64,000 nt of DNA. It comes from Lepidodermella squamata. Lineage: Eukaryota > Gastrotricha. Each line of letters opens with the position of its first letter. Position 1 is the first letter of the stretch. The translations under genes and the position numbers were made by a program. Of this stretch, positions 33,327 through 44,804 are shown one piece after another. The stretch lies in the NCBI GenBank assembly GCA_047495785.1, contig JBLDXI010000054.1, positions 2,604,001 through 2,668,000 of the forward strand, given 5' to 3'. The notes beneath the pieces were generated by a model, which was not told the origin of the DNA, made no database searches, and saw nothing but the letters and a program-made list of their open reading frames with translations.

Positions 33327-36300
33327 TTAGTCTCGTTTTTGTTTCTCATTGCAAACCTGAGGGGTGAATAATTTGAATAGTTCTTTGATAGTTTCGGCGA
33401 ATAACGGCGTCCAATGAGGTTCGTGGTACGGCAGTCGTTCTCTTGCGAATTTGAAAACGCGAAAAAACAACCAGTTAGCCTCTCGCAATGGGCTAAGAAG
33501 GCGGTAAAAATCAGAAATTCGCCGTTCACTCGATAAATCGTCCAAATCCGAGAAATGATCGATCAACGCCAATTTGTAGCGGTGCCGCACTCTTCTCACT
33601 TCTTCCGGAAATTTCAAGTTTGGCGAGTCTGAAAAAAAATTGTTTGACTTGATAAAAACTATAACTATAACAAACAGAATATAGCGGAACAAAATTTAAA
33701 AAAAAATAAAAAAAATTTTTTTCATTATTTTTGTACTTCTGAATTTTATTGGAATTTTTTAAAAAAGATAAAATTCACTAAAATGTTGGCGAATTTATTA
33801 TTTAATGGAAATTTGGTTCCGCTATAAGTTGGACCCGCATTTTACAAACCTTGATTGAAAAGTAAGAACACGCACAGCAAGGCGAATTCTTTCAAATTAT
33901 CGATGAAAGCATGTGAAAGCTGTAGCAAGGCAAAATTAAATTTTAAATAAAAAATCAACTGAATTTTCGAAATTTACCAGATTGCCTATTTTGATGTGGT
34001 ATTGATACGATTCGGCGTGAATTTGCGGAAATTCGCGGTCGTTAATTTCCAGCGTCAAATTATCCATGCCATAGTGATTAGGCCGTTGATGTTCGACGTC
34101 GAATTGAAGCGAAAGTTGGGCAACAACAATCGGGAATAGCCCCTGAGCAAATAAAACGATTCGATCTGGCAAGGAAATTTGGTTTATTCCTAAGAAAATA
34201 AGTTAAGGCGGGTTTTTTTAAGAAAAATTTCAATTTACCAGGTATTAGTTTAGCGAATTCGCCGATAGTGTTGAAATAGCCTTCGAAAACGTTGACCCTG
34301 ATTTGAACGCTTTCCTCAGGCGACATATCGTACCGAAGAATTATTCGACTCTGAAAAAAATGTGTCAATATAACTAGGACATGCACCGCAGCAAATGAAT
34401 TGTAACACGATAAAATTAAATTTTTCTATAAATAATTCCAACAGAACAGACGTGTGGATATCGAATTTCTCACTCAATCCTAGAAAAAGTCTGATTTTAT
34501 TTCGTGTGAGGTTTTGCTTACTTTGGCAATATCGCCTAAGCATGCAGCCGCCTTCATCGCCTGATCGATATACCACGTTGAGCTGTCTCGCAACTCGCTG
34601 TAAATCTCCGCCGTGTCCGAAAATACATTCCGGTGCTGCACTGGCGGCGGTGAAATCTGTTGCTGCGGGGTTGTTGAATTCGTCGAAGAGCACCGCTCTT
34701 CTAGCTTAACAATATCATCAGGCGAGGACATCGACGTGGATTCAGCATCTTCATTCGCTTTCTCGTCCTGTATCGCGACTTTGCGCCTCAAAATTTTCGC
34801 AGGTAGGAAGCTGCCTTTAGCGAGGTGTTTTCGAACCGTTGATTCAACAAGCACTCGCCGCCGCATTTCATGCCGGCCTAGCACGACAGCGTCTAAGGAC
34901 ATTCCAGCATCGACGCACCGCTGATAACGGCATTTTCGGCAATTTGTCGAAGCAGCGCATAATTTCGATGAACTTGAGCTGCTAGCGGCGGTGTTGCTTT
35001 CCATCTCGCCTTTGCATTTGTACTGCCTTTTGTGCTTGTTGTGGACAGATCGGCGGAAAAAGCCTTTACAACCCTCGCAGGACACGGCACCAAAGTGAAA
35101 ACCACTACCTTGAAAAAAATTTAAAAATTAAAATCTAAATTGAAATTTAAAAAATAGGGAAAAAACGAGGACACGGTAACTTTGGACAATTTGGGAATTT
35201 TAAAGTCAGAACATGGGCTGTCTGTTTTCGCAAACTTGTCAGAGATTTCGTTTGACATATAAATCAAAGGCAATTAGAGCAAAACTCTATTTTCAGAAGA
35301 ACCTGTTAGCAGTTTTGTTCTAGTTACACATTTGCAATGATGTACTCGTTACGAACAAAATACCGTAATGCTGCAAATACTAACCCGGGCTTATGCAAAG
35401 TTGGAAGGCCAAAAATCACCCAAAACTGGGCTTCTATTCGAGAGTGGGCTTCTATTTGAGGGTGGGGTTATACAACTACAGGGTGGCCAAATAGAACCGC
35501 AGGGACGCGAAGTTCAATGATTGGAGTGCGCATCAGTTTTGAATGAGGAGTATCGAGAAATTAAAGGATTTCATGGGCAAAAGAATGCTTGAAATTCTTC
35601 AATTTCCTAAAACTCATTAAAGTGATGCGCACCCCAATCAATGAACTTCCCCTCTGCAGCTCTTTTTGGCTATCCTGTAGTGCTTCCAAAATTTCCGATG
35701 ACTTTACTCATCAATTCGTCAAATTTCAAAATTTTCATCAAAAAAGCTTTTAATTTTTATCGTGAAAAATGATTTTGCTGTATCTAGTCCTAGTCACTCT
35801 CTTTACGCTGAGCCTTTCTTGCGCCTGCGCTCGGGTCTCAGCGTGACGTCTTCGTGTGCGGATTAACCTTGGAGGAATAGTAATCTCTATTCCTCCAAGG
35901 GATTAACGCCACTCGCGTATTTGTTTAGCACAACACCCGCACTTTCGTGCGGCCTCGGAGTCGTTGCGACACGCTTATGACTTCTGCGCACAAGACTGTG
36001 CGGCTTAATCAAGTACCTCTTTGTGGCTTGGGGTCCTTTATCGTCGACGCGTTATTAACCCTTAAAAGCTGCAACCCGGGTTATTAAATGAGGGTGGGGT
36101 TATGTATCTGGGTCATCCATTTGCCTGGGTTATTATATGAGGTGGGTTACTAAACGAGCGTGGGTCAGTATTTGCAGCATTACGGTATGCACGGACATTC
36201 ACCTAATTTTACTCTTCATCTAAAATCGATAAAAATAAACAGACACATTTTCGCAGGGCATTTGGACTAAACATTTGCTAAAAAAATGTGCTATTCTAGC

Positions 36301-36918
36301 AAATTTGAACTAAAAATTTAGCGACGAAAAATCTTTACTGTAAGAGAATTTTTTTAATTAGTCAAAAAAATCAGGATTCCCCTTTGGTTCGAATTTCGAA
36401 TTTCCTATTTTTTTTAGCTTATTGGCTGATTTTGGCCCAATTATAGGCCCGTTTTTCAATGCTTGGAAACCATGGTTACCCAGTTACCGTAATTTTTCGA
36501 TAAATTACTCACTTGAGCAGCCGCAGATTGTGCATGGAATTAGGGAGAAATCGACTTTTTCCAGTTTCCCAAGCGCGATTTCCGGTTCCAATTTCGCGAT
36601 CGCCTCATCACCGGGCGTCAAAAACCGGTCGATAAGTGACGCCTGACATTTGTTGTAGCGGCAAAGTCGGCAGTTACGCTTATCGCCATCACCAGCACAT
36701 ATGCAGTTCAACCGGTCTGATTTGCCCCGATAGCGGGAGAAAAATTTCTATAAAAAATTCAAATTTTTAAAAATCCGCCTTAATAATTAACAATTTTTCT
36801 TACAAACCTTACAAGCTTCACATAGCGAAGAACTCGACGAAGTTTTTTCAAGAGCTTTATTACACGCCTCGCATGATTTGACCTTCGTCTTATACTTGTC
36901 CAAGGTCACTTCAGACAT
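33327..36918 (-). CDS. 2DBD nuclear receptor, array copy 13
   Basis: Complete, 542 aa in seven exons: 36918-36808, 36747-36513, 35108-34522, 34350-34239, 34189-33978, 33919-33850, 33628-33327. With copy 14 it has the fullest intron set of the array. DBD1 finger I has the canonical C-x2-C-x13-C-x2-C spacing ending CEACK, split by intron 1; finger II is CIC...RNCRLCRYNKC. DBD2 has P-box CEGCKGFFRRS, an 18-residue Ser-rich loop in finger II, then CRKCRYQRCVDAGMSLDAVV and GRHEMRRR. The LBD has LPDRIVLFAQGLFPIVVAQL and KEFALLCVFLLFNQ; C terminus WTPLFAETIKELFKLF, a good AF-2-like helix. Intron 2 (1404 bp) holds nested mobile elements. Confidence 0.93.
35474..35682. mobile_element. nested foldback element
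   Basis: An imperfect inverted repeat with arms of nearly 100 nt: 35474-35580 (CTACAGGGTGGCC...GAAGTTCAATGATTGG) pairs with about 35585-35682 (read in reverse complement CTACAGGATAGCC...GAAGTTCATTGATTGG). It has almost no loop, so the single strand would form one long hairpin. It lies inside the MITE-like element, implying a later insertion or internal inverted duplication. Confidence 0.7.
35805..36002. repeat. cluster of four short hairpins inside the MITE
   Basis: Perfect stems at 35805-35844 (ACGCTGAG/CTCAGCGT), 35867-35900 (14-bp stem CCTTGGAGGAATAG, loop of 6), 35937-35952 (CCGCAC, loop of 4) and 35987-36002 (CGCACA, loop of 4). This 200-bp stretch is much richer in G and C than its surroundings. 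It does not resemble a tRNA or a known small RNA that I can name. Confidence 0.65.
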
Positions 36919-36959
36919 AAAAAAACTATTTAAAAAAATAATCGTAAACAAATATTTTT

Positions 36960-38836
36960 TCATGAGATTGATTGATCAGGCAGGGTAATAAATAATTTGA
37001 TGAGTTGTTGAACAACATCACAGAATAACGGCGACCAAACAGGCTCGTGGTGCGGCAAACGCGCACGAGTGTACATGAAAATGCGAAAGAACAACTCGGT
37101 CGCCTCGCGAAGTGGCCCGATGAGGCGGTAGAAATCAACGAGCCGTTGTTCACACGCCGATCCTGCCGTGGCTGAATAATGATCAATGAGGCAGATTTCG
37201 TATCGGTGACGCACTTTTCGCACAACATCTGGATTGGTCAAGTTTGGAGAGTCTAATATAAATATAAATAATTTTAAAAATAAATAATCAAAAAATCGAT
37301 AATTCAAATACCAGGATTGAGCAGTAAAAATACGCATAATAACGCGAATTCTTTCAAATTGTCGATAAAAGCGTTCGAAAGCTGTCGGAAAAAAATTAAA
37401 AAACCAAAAAAAATCAGAAATATTCTAATAACCTGATTTCCTATTTTAATCATGTAAGCGAAAGATTCGGCTTGTAAATCAGGAAATTCTCGCTCGTTGA
37501 GACGCAGCGCCATTTCATCCATTGAAAAGTGATTCGGAAACTGGCGCTCGACGTCGAATTGAAGCGACAATTGAGCAGTGACAATTGGGAATAAAGACTG
37601 AGCGAACAGAACCATGCGATCTTGTAAAATTATTTCATTTATACCTAAAGAAATTACTTGATAAATTTGGAGCTGAAAATAAATTAATCGAATTTTTACC
37701 GGGTATTAATTTTGAGAATTCGCTAATACTGTTAAAATAGGCCTCACAGGTAGTTACTCTCGCTTGAACCAGTTCTTCCAAAGTCATTTCAGGGGTCATA
37801 ACCATTCGAACCTGAGGTAAAAAAATAATTTAAAATAGCGAAATTTAATATAAAAAAATCCAAAATTACCTGAGACATTTCACCGAGGCAAGCAGCCGCT
37901 TTAGTCGCTTGATCAACGTACCACTCGGAGCATTTATTCAATTCCTCGTAAAGATCGTCGTCCCCGGTGAAAAAATTCGCGTTCAAAACACTGCTTTTCG
38001 TCGAAGATGCGGTCGAATAGCACCGATCTCGTTCCAATTCAGGCTCATTTTCGGTCACAGGCTCATCTTTAGGCACAATTTTCTCCTCCCCACCTTTCCG
38101 CCTTGATATTTTCGAGTGCAGAAAACTGCCCTTAGCCATGTGTTTTCGTACAGTAGATTCGACAAGAAATCGCCTCCTCAACTCATGCCGGCCTAGTACA
38201 ACGGAATCTAGGGACATTCCAGCATTAAGGCAGCGCTGATATCGACATTTTCGGCAGTTGGACGACGCCTCGCAGAGTTGGCCAGCTTTCGAGCTGGAAG
38301 TTCCCTCGATTTCGGCCTTGCATTGCAGCTCTTTCTTGTGCTTATGATGAACAGATCGGCGGAAAAATCCTTTACAACCCTCGCAAGAAACGGCGCCAAA
38401 ATGAAATCCGCTACCTTAAAAATTGTTAAAAATTCTGATTTTAATACAACAATTTTTGAATTATACTTGAAACGCCGCAGATTGAGCAAGGGATTAGCGA
38501 AAAATCGACCTTTTCTAGGCCTTTTATGGAAGATCCTGCTTCGAGTTTCAACTCGATTTCCTCTTCAGGCGATAGAAATTTGTCAATCAAAGCTGTTTGA
38601 CATTTCGTATAGCGGCAAAGTCGGCAATTTTGCTTACCACCGGTATCACACGAGCACTGTAACTGGTCAGATTTGCCGCGGTACCTCGAAAAAAATTTCT
38701 AAAAAAATTAATTCGGGAAATAATTTGATTAAAATTTCAATCTCACCTTGCACGCTTCGCATAGAGTAGAATTCGACGACTTTTTTTCGAGAGGCTTGTC
38801 GCACGCTTCGCATGCTTTAGCCTTATTTAAATTCAT
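36960..38836 (-). CDS. 2DBD nuclear receptor, array copy 14
   Basis: Complete, 517 aa in seven exons: 38836-38747, 38698-38467, 38414-37870, 37811-37700, 37644-37433, 37381-37312, 37252-36960. It has the same six intron positions and phases as copy 13. DBD1 finger I is canonical in spacing (x13) and ends CEACK; finger II is CSC...QNCRLCRYTKC. DBD2 has P-box CEGCKGFFRRS and CRKCRYQRCLNAGMSLDSVV with GRHELRRR. The LBD has LQDRMVLFAQSLFPIVTAQL and KEFALLCVFLLLNP; C terminus WSPLFCDVVQQLIKLF. Its stop is 41 bp from the copy 13 ATG. An acceptor-like TTTTAG lies 7 bp before its own ATG. Confidence 0.94.
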
Positions 38837-38959
38837 AAACCACCTAAAACGCGAACCACAAGTTAATTTAATATATATTATCAATACTATTTTCAAGACA
38901 AAATATTGGACTAAATTTGAAAAAAAACGAAAAAAAATATATTTTTCATAGTGCTCAAG

Positions 38960-41769
38960 TCATTGCGGCATTGGTTGTTTCATAAGTTCGCCGATAACTT
39001 CACGGCATAACGGCGTCCAATGCTGCACGTGGTAAGATAGATGGCTCATCACGTATTCGAATAACTGCCGAAAATAGCGCAGAGAGCGGCGGATAAGAGG
39101 TACGAGAAATGCGAACTGGATGATGCGAGTTTCGTACTGATCAGGGTACGTCTCGCTGAAATGCTGCACGACGCAGTGATCGTAGCGCTGGCGAATGCTT
39201 CGAATCGTCCCTCTATCATGGTCACCAGGCAAATCTGTGCATTGAAAAAAATTAAGAAAAATAATAAAAAAATTTCATAAATTTAAGCTTTAGGGTCTGA
39301 ATATTTTCACCACTAAATTCCGATATTTTTTGTAATTTGTAATTTGTAATTTTTTTGACAGAAACCCAATGACCCGGGTGGATTATTATTCCAGCTACCC
39401 GGCATCCTACGGTATGTAAAAAAAATTTCAAATTTGGCCTTGAAGGCCCTTGATATCGGAAAAATAACTGATTTTTAAATCGATACTTGAAATCGATAAC
39501 TCGAAAACTGACCTCTAAAATGCGAAAAATGCATAATACCTAATGAGATCTATTGGTTTTGCTTGATATTAATAAAAAATGTATTCCGAACCTAGGGGGA
39601 AACTTAAAATCCCTTTCAATTTATGATTTTTAGATTCTAAAATTTCGTTTTACCTGGGTCAAAGTAAAGAATTGCACATAGCAACGCGAATTCGCGCATG
39701 TTTTTGATAGTGCTCGTAACTGCATTGCCAACTTCGACTAGATAATCCTCAAACAATGGGTGAACAGTCGGCGCTTCGGTGCGTATAATTTCCTGCGTTG
39801 ATTGCGAATTGTCCATGCCCAAGTGATTGGCCGTCTGTGTAGATGGGTCAAATTGAAGCGCCATTTGCGCAATGCCAATGGTGAAAGCCGCCATGGCAAA
39901 TATCGGCTTGCGATCTTCAAGCGGCAACAGTTCAGTTCCTGAATGAAAAAAAATAAAATTATCGATTCAAAGGATTAAAAGTTAAAGGTTGATAAAATTT
40001 ACCCGGCAGTTGTTTCGTAAATTGGGCGATTATTCTAGTAATCGATTCGAACGTACGAACGCGGACTAACACAGTCTCATCCGGAGACATATCATAAGAC
40101 AGCACGGTATTTATCTGAAAGAAACATTTCATAAACTGTAAACTTGAATATTTATAATATTTAAGGCGAACTCGAACTCGAACAATTAAGAATTTTGAAT
40201 CCTCCTTAAAAGACGGGAAACCCTAATGTGTCCCTGAAATGTGTTATCGATAGCTTGATTTCACCAGATTTTTTTAATATCTAGCAAGATTCCTCGCCTC
40301 AGATCACCCAATGTCGACAATAAAAAATGGGTCCTCCTGTTAGCGGAACCAAATTTGCTGTAGCGGAACCAAATTTTAACGCATATTAAGTTGGAATTTC
40401 AAATTTTATATATACGCCCCATGATTTTTCAGAAAATTACCTTGGAAATGTCAGCCAAAACCGCGGCGGCATTAACGGCGCCGTTAATCATCGGCTCAGT
40501 CATCGATTTCATTTCTTGATTAGCTGCCAACGAAGCCGCATAAAGGGAATAGTTCGACTGAACGGAATTCGGCGCAGTCACACACTCCGCCTTAACTCTA
40601 TCCGCATTATTATTATTATTATTATTCGACGCAGGTGTAACAGGCGTGGCCGGTGTTACAGGGCTTTTCACCGCAACTGCTGGCGACTGCGAGGCAGAAC
40701 TACTAACTACACCGCGGCGTAGAATCCGAGATTTCAAAAAACTCCCGCTTTCAAGATGCTCCTTAACCGTTGATTCAACAGCCGCGCGGCGTTTCGTTTC
40801 ATGCCGGCCTAAAACCACGGCATCCAGCGACATTCCAGCGGCAATGCAGCGTTGATATCGGCATTTTCGGCAATTCGACTTTTTCGGGCACAATTCGCCC
40901 GGGCTTAACATGCCATCGGCTAGCGCTTTACAAACATATTCCCGCTTATGCTTGTTATGCACAGATCGCCGGAAAAAGCCTTTACAGCCCTCGCAGGACA
41001 CGGCGCCGAAATGAAATCCACTACCTGTTAGTTAAACGAAGTTGAGTCATCAAGTTAATTGGTCATTAAAATTAATTACTAGAGCAGCCGCAGATTTTGC
41101 ATGGAATTTTTGTGAAATCAATTTTATCGCCCTTTGCATCCGTTAGATCACTGCTGTCTTGAATTTCCTCGAGTTTCATAGCAGAGGCGGCTTTTTCGTT
41201 AATTGCAGCCAGGCAACGACCGAATCGACACTGGCGACATTTGCGCTTCCTTTCCTCGCCGCAAGTACATTTCAATCGACTCGCTTTAAATTGATAGCGC
41301 GAGTAAAATTTCTGAAAAAAATTGAAAACAAATTCAATTGAGGAGGAATTTATAAATAATTTCTTAAGTTTTTTAATTCTTAATTTTTTGTAACCAAGCC
41401 CAAACGATATCAATTATTCTGCGCTAATCAAGCGAGAAGAGCCGATATCGATTTTAATTATCGATTTTACAAATCAGTGATTTTTCCGATTTCAACATTC
41501 TTGGAAACCAAAATTGAAACAATTTCTATATAGCGGAGGGTGCCAGGTAGCTAAAAAAAACATCCTAGGGTCATAGTTCGCCTTAATATCGATAAAGAAA
41601 GGAAAATTTCGAAATTGAAAAAATAAAATAGGAGGAAATTTAAAAATTTGCAACTCACCTTGCAAGCTTCACATAAACCCGTTATAACACCAAGATCCTT
41701 ATTACAGCCCCGGCAACGGTTTTGAGTCGTCGGCTGAGAGGAAGATGAAGGGCTTTCCTCAGATGACAT
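38960..41769 (-). CDS. 2DBD nuclear receptor, array copy 15
   Basis: Complete, 532 aa in six exons: 41769-41659, 41311-41080, 41024-40441, 40114-40003, 39938-39654, 39234-38960. The intron before the helix 7 region (present in 13 and 14) is absent. DBD1 has a short first-finger loop (x10) with CEACK, and finger II CTC...RKCRQCRFGRC. DBD2 has P-box CEGCKGFFRRS, finger II ending SNCRKCRYQRCIAAGM, then GRHETKRR. The hinge contains an Asn run from an ATT/AAT repeat. The LBD is divergent in helix 3-5 (DRKPIFAMAAFTIGIAQMAL) and has REFALLCAILYFDP. C terminus WTPLCREVIGELMK fits an AF-2 helix. Introns 1 and 5 carry dispersed repeats. Confidence 0.94.
39375..39585 (+). repeat. dispersed repeat copy in copy 15 intron 5
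   Basis: Near full-length member of the family: AGCTACCCGGCATCC...GGTATGTA, then GATATCGGAAAAATAACTG, paired ATCGATAC/AATCGATAA words, and ATGCGAAAAATGCATAATAC with the ending GATCTATTGGTTTTGCTTGA. Confidence 0.65.
41410..41580 (-). repeat. dispersed repeat copy, inverted, in copy 15 intron 1
   Basis: The reverse complement reads TTTAGCTACCTGGCACCCTC, then AAATCGGAAAAATCACTGAT, AAATCGATAATTAAAATCGA and TATCGGCTC. It is the only antisense member I found. Confidence 0.6.
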
Positions 41770-41861
41770 AACCTCAAAAATAAACGATCTAAAAGATTAA
41801 ATGAAAACAATAATTTGAATAAAAATAAATTTAATTGCGACAAAAAAATATAATTTTATGT

Positions 41862-44611
41862 TCATGGTAATCTCAACAGTTGCCCGATCATTTCTCTAAC
41901 AAGCGGTGACCACTCTTGCAAATGGTAAGGTAATTGCTCACAGACGTGCTTAAAGTTTTTCTGAAAAATGGGCGTGATCTGGCGAAGTAAATGAATCAGT
42001 TCGCCGAACTCCAAAAAGCGCTGCTCGTACAAGAGATTCCGATTTTCGGTAAAATGCAGCAGTAAACACCTATCGTATTGATTCCGGAAATGCAGAACGA
42101 CTTCCCTTTGCATCAAACCAGGTAAATCTATAAATAAAAAAATTTAACACAATTTTCATAGAATTTTTTTATATTTTCTGCTCACCTGTATTAAAATAGA
42201 GAATAGCGCATAGCAATGCAAATTCTTTGAGGTTGGAAACAACCGCTTTAGCGAGTAAATTGCCGATCAAAATCATTTGCCGGTCTAAATTTTGGTGAAA
42301 TTCACGGAAGAATTCCTCCTCTTGTGCACAAACTTCGCGCTGCTCGCCAGCTTCGATCGATAGGTGATTCGTAACTTGCCGCTCAGCGTCGAATTGCAGC
42401 GACATTTGGGCAATGAGAATCGGAAACATGCTACTAGCGAATAGAATAGCACGGTCATCAGCATGAAGCTCGGACACACCTGTAAAATAATAACTTTATT
42501 TAATTTTTACTTAATTAATGAGATGAATAATTAGTTCAAATAATTAATTACTTAATTATCTAATTAATTAACGTAACGAGGACAGGGTGCCCTTGGAAAA
42601 TTTGCAAGCCATCAAATTTTGAAACTTGAACGTTAGAAACATGGGATGATAGCATGACTTTTTCTGCGTTTTATACATTATGACTCCCTTTTGACATTGA
42701 ACTAAAGGAAATTTGAGCTGAAATCGATTTTCTTAAAAAAAAGCGTCACAAGCAGCTCCGAAATAAATTTGAATTTTTCCTGAAAAAATTATGCTACTCA
42801 ATTTTCTTTAAAAATTGACACACAATTCAAAAGCGAATCTCGTTGAAACTCATGAGGCCGTGCAAACACGTTTAACATAACATTTTCTTTATTCGTCAGC
42901 ACATATGAAAAAAAGATTAAACAAAATAAAAGAACAGTAAAACAAAAAAAGTTGTGCTGAGGAATAACTTGTTTAATAATAAGCACGTTTCAAATGCGGC
43001 ACAAAATGAGGTAAAAATTGTCAAAATCTGCAGGAAAGTCAGGAATCAATTCGCCCACGTTTCGTTCAAATTTCCCATTCATTATAGATCAAAAGTGTCA
43101 GTTTCGGAAATCCGTAGCCCGAAATAGCGTTTTGAAATATTTTTTTCCAATTTTCGCCAATAGATTTAGAAATTCCTTCAACGTATTTCCGACAGAGCTA
43201 ATTTCATCTTCGAAAAAACATGTCTCTGCGCCCATTATTGTTGCGGTAATCACTAGGCAATCAATTTTACTTTATTATGATTGTACCTGGTAAATTTTTC
43301 ACAAAATCAGCTACACAACTCGAATGAAATTCCAAGCCGCGGGTTCGCTCTCGCGCCAGTTCTTGCGGCGTCATTTCCGGCGTGAAAATTGCCTTAAATT
43401 TAGTAATTTCAGCCAGCTTAGCCACAGCATTTTTAGCGCCCTCGGTGAATAGCGTCAAGCATTCGTTGAGGCTCAGCGACCGGTTAGCAGCGCTGCCTGA
43501 AACACTAGGCGAGACGATATTATCGCCAACTGGGCTCGTCAACACTGGAGCAGGGCTTGGGTCGAATTGCGGGAGATCCATAATATTCGACGACGATTGC
43601 TGGCCTTCACTTGAGGCGGCCGCAACGCATGCCGAAGTTCGATTTCGCGAGGTTTCCATCGCCGCATTCCGCCTTAAAATTTTCGTCTTCAAAATACTGC
43701 CTTGGCTGACGTGTTTCTGAAGCGCGGATTCTACGATAGCCCGGCGGCGAATTTCGTGCCGGCCAAGCACGACGGCATTAAGCGACATTCCGGCGTCGAC
43801 GCAGCGCTGGTACCGGCATTTTCGGCAGTTTGAAGTCGCCGGGCACAGTTGAGAACCTGCTGATCTGGCCGGTCCACCAGCGACTTCAGCCTTGCATTGA
43901 TACTCGAGTTTGTGCTTGTTATGAATCGAGCGGCGGAAAAATCCTTTACAACCTTCACAAGAGACGGCGCCAAAATGGAACCCACTGCCTAAAATAAAGG
44001 ACGTTTTAAGGAGGATTTTTGAATTTTTTTAAATGTAAAAAAATTTGAAATTTAAATTTAAATTTAAATTAATTTCAAGATTTTTAAAATAGTCGAGTTT
44101 TCAAATTTTTCAATTTATTAAGTATTCATTTCAAAAGTTAAATTTGAATATTCAAATTTTTCAAATATTTAAAATTTTTATTTCATTTAATATTTACTTG
44201 AACAGCCGCAAATTGCACATGGAATTTTCGTGAAGTCGATTTTGTCTGTTTTCTCATCTTCCGCCGTGTCCTCTTCGTCATCGGTAACCCGTTCCACATC
44301 AATGAAATTCAGCTTGTCCTCTAGGGCCCGTTCACAACGCGTAAATCGGCACCATTTGCAATTTTCAGCCGGTTCGGCGTGGAAGCCATTGCAGGGCGCT
44401 CGTTTCGGAGATCCTGTTTCGACTTTCAACTGAAATCTAGCATGAAATTTCTGCGGGAAAAAAATAGTCAAAATTATTTAATTTTTTCCCAAATTTTTAC
44501 TTTGCAAGCGTAGCAAATCGGTGATGAGACGTTTGATTTTTCGCACTCGCGATTGCATCCTAGGCATATATGAGGTATAACCTCTTTGTCGTTGCTACTC
44601 GATGCCATCAT
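41862..44611 (-). CDS. 2DBD nuclear receptor, array copy 16
   Basis: Complete, 541 aa from the first of two adjacent ATGs: exons 44611-44501, 44450-44198, 43988-43287, 42479-42186, 42127-41862. DBD1 has CLGC...CYACK-KFHARF; its second finger reads CNGFH...NCKWCRFTRC, so the usual CxC pair is lost and only one Cys (or a His) remains there. DBD2 is standard: P-box CEGCKGFFRRS, TSNCRKCRYQRCVDAGMSLNAVV, GRHEIRRR. The LBD has ADDRAILFASSMFPILIAQM and KEFALLCAILYFNT; C terminus WSPLVREMIGQLLRLP is the clearest AF-2 core in the array. The intron before the LBD's first helix is lost; the following one is 807 bp. Confidence 0.93.
42480..43286. other. 807-bp intron of copy 16
   Basis: No gene. Bases 42570-42770 share several words (ACGAGGACA, AACATGGG, TTTGACAT..AA..AAAGG) with 35160-35330 (copy 13 intron) and 60410-60530 (copy 23 intron), a possible second repeat family. 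Confidence 0.35.
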
Positions 44612-44804
44612 TGCAGTTTGTGAGACGTGCAAATTCGGCCGAAAATAAATCAACTTAACATTGCTAAAAAAAAATCGAAAGACAATATGACAAAATGAAC
44701 TTCTTACTCTGTTGTTACAACCATTCAAAAAAAATACAACTCCAGAATTGCACAATAAATATCACGCTTTAAAACGTCTAAACCGAGAATTTTCAATCAT
44801 AATA

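Larger units (their letters stand above)
35363..36185. mobile_element. MITE-like element in intron 2 of copy 13
   Basis: About 823 bp with terminal inverted repeats of about 25 bp: the left end reads CCGTAATGCTGCAAATACTA and the right end is its reverse complement with one mismatch (..GTATTTGCAGCATTACGG). TA flanks both ends (35361-35362, 36186-36187). No coding capacity. Near both ends are reiterated GGGTGGGGTTAT and TATTA(A/T)ATGAGG-type words. Classed as a non-autonomous Tc1/mariner/pogo-like element from the TA duplication. Confidence 0.75.
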
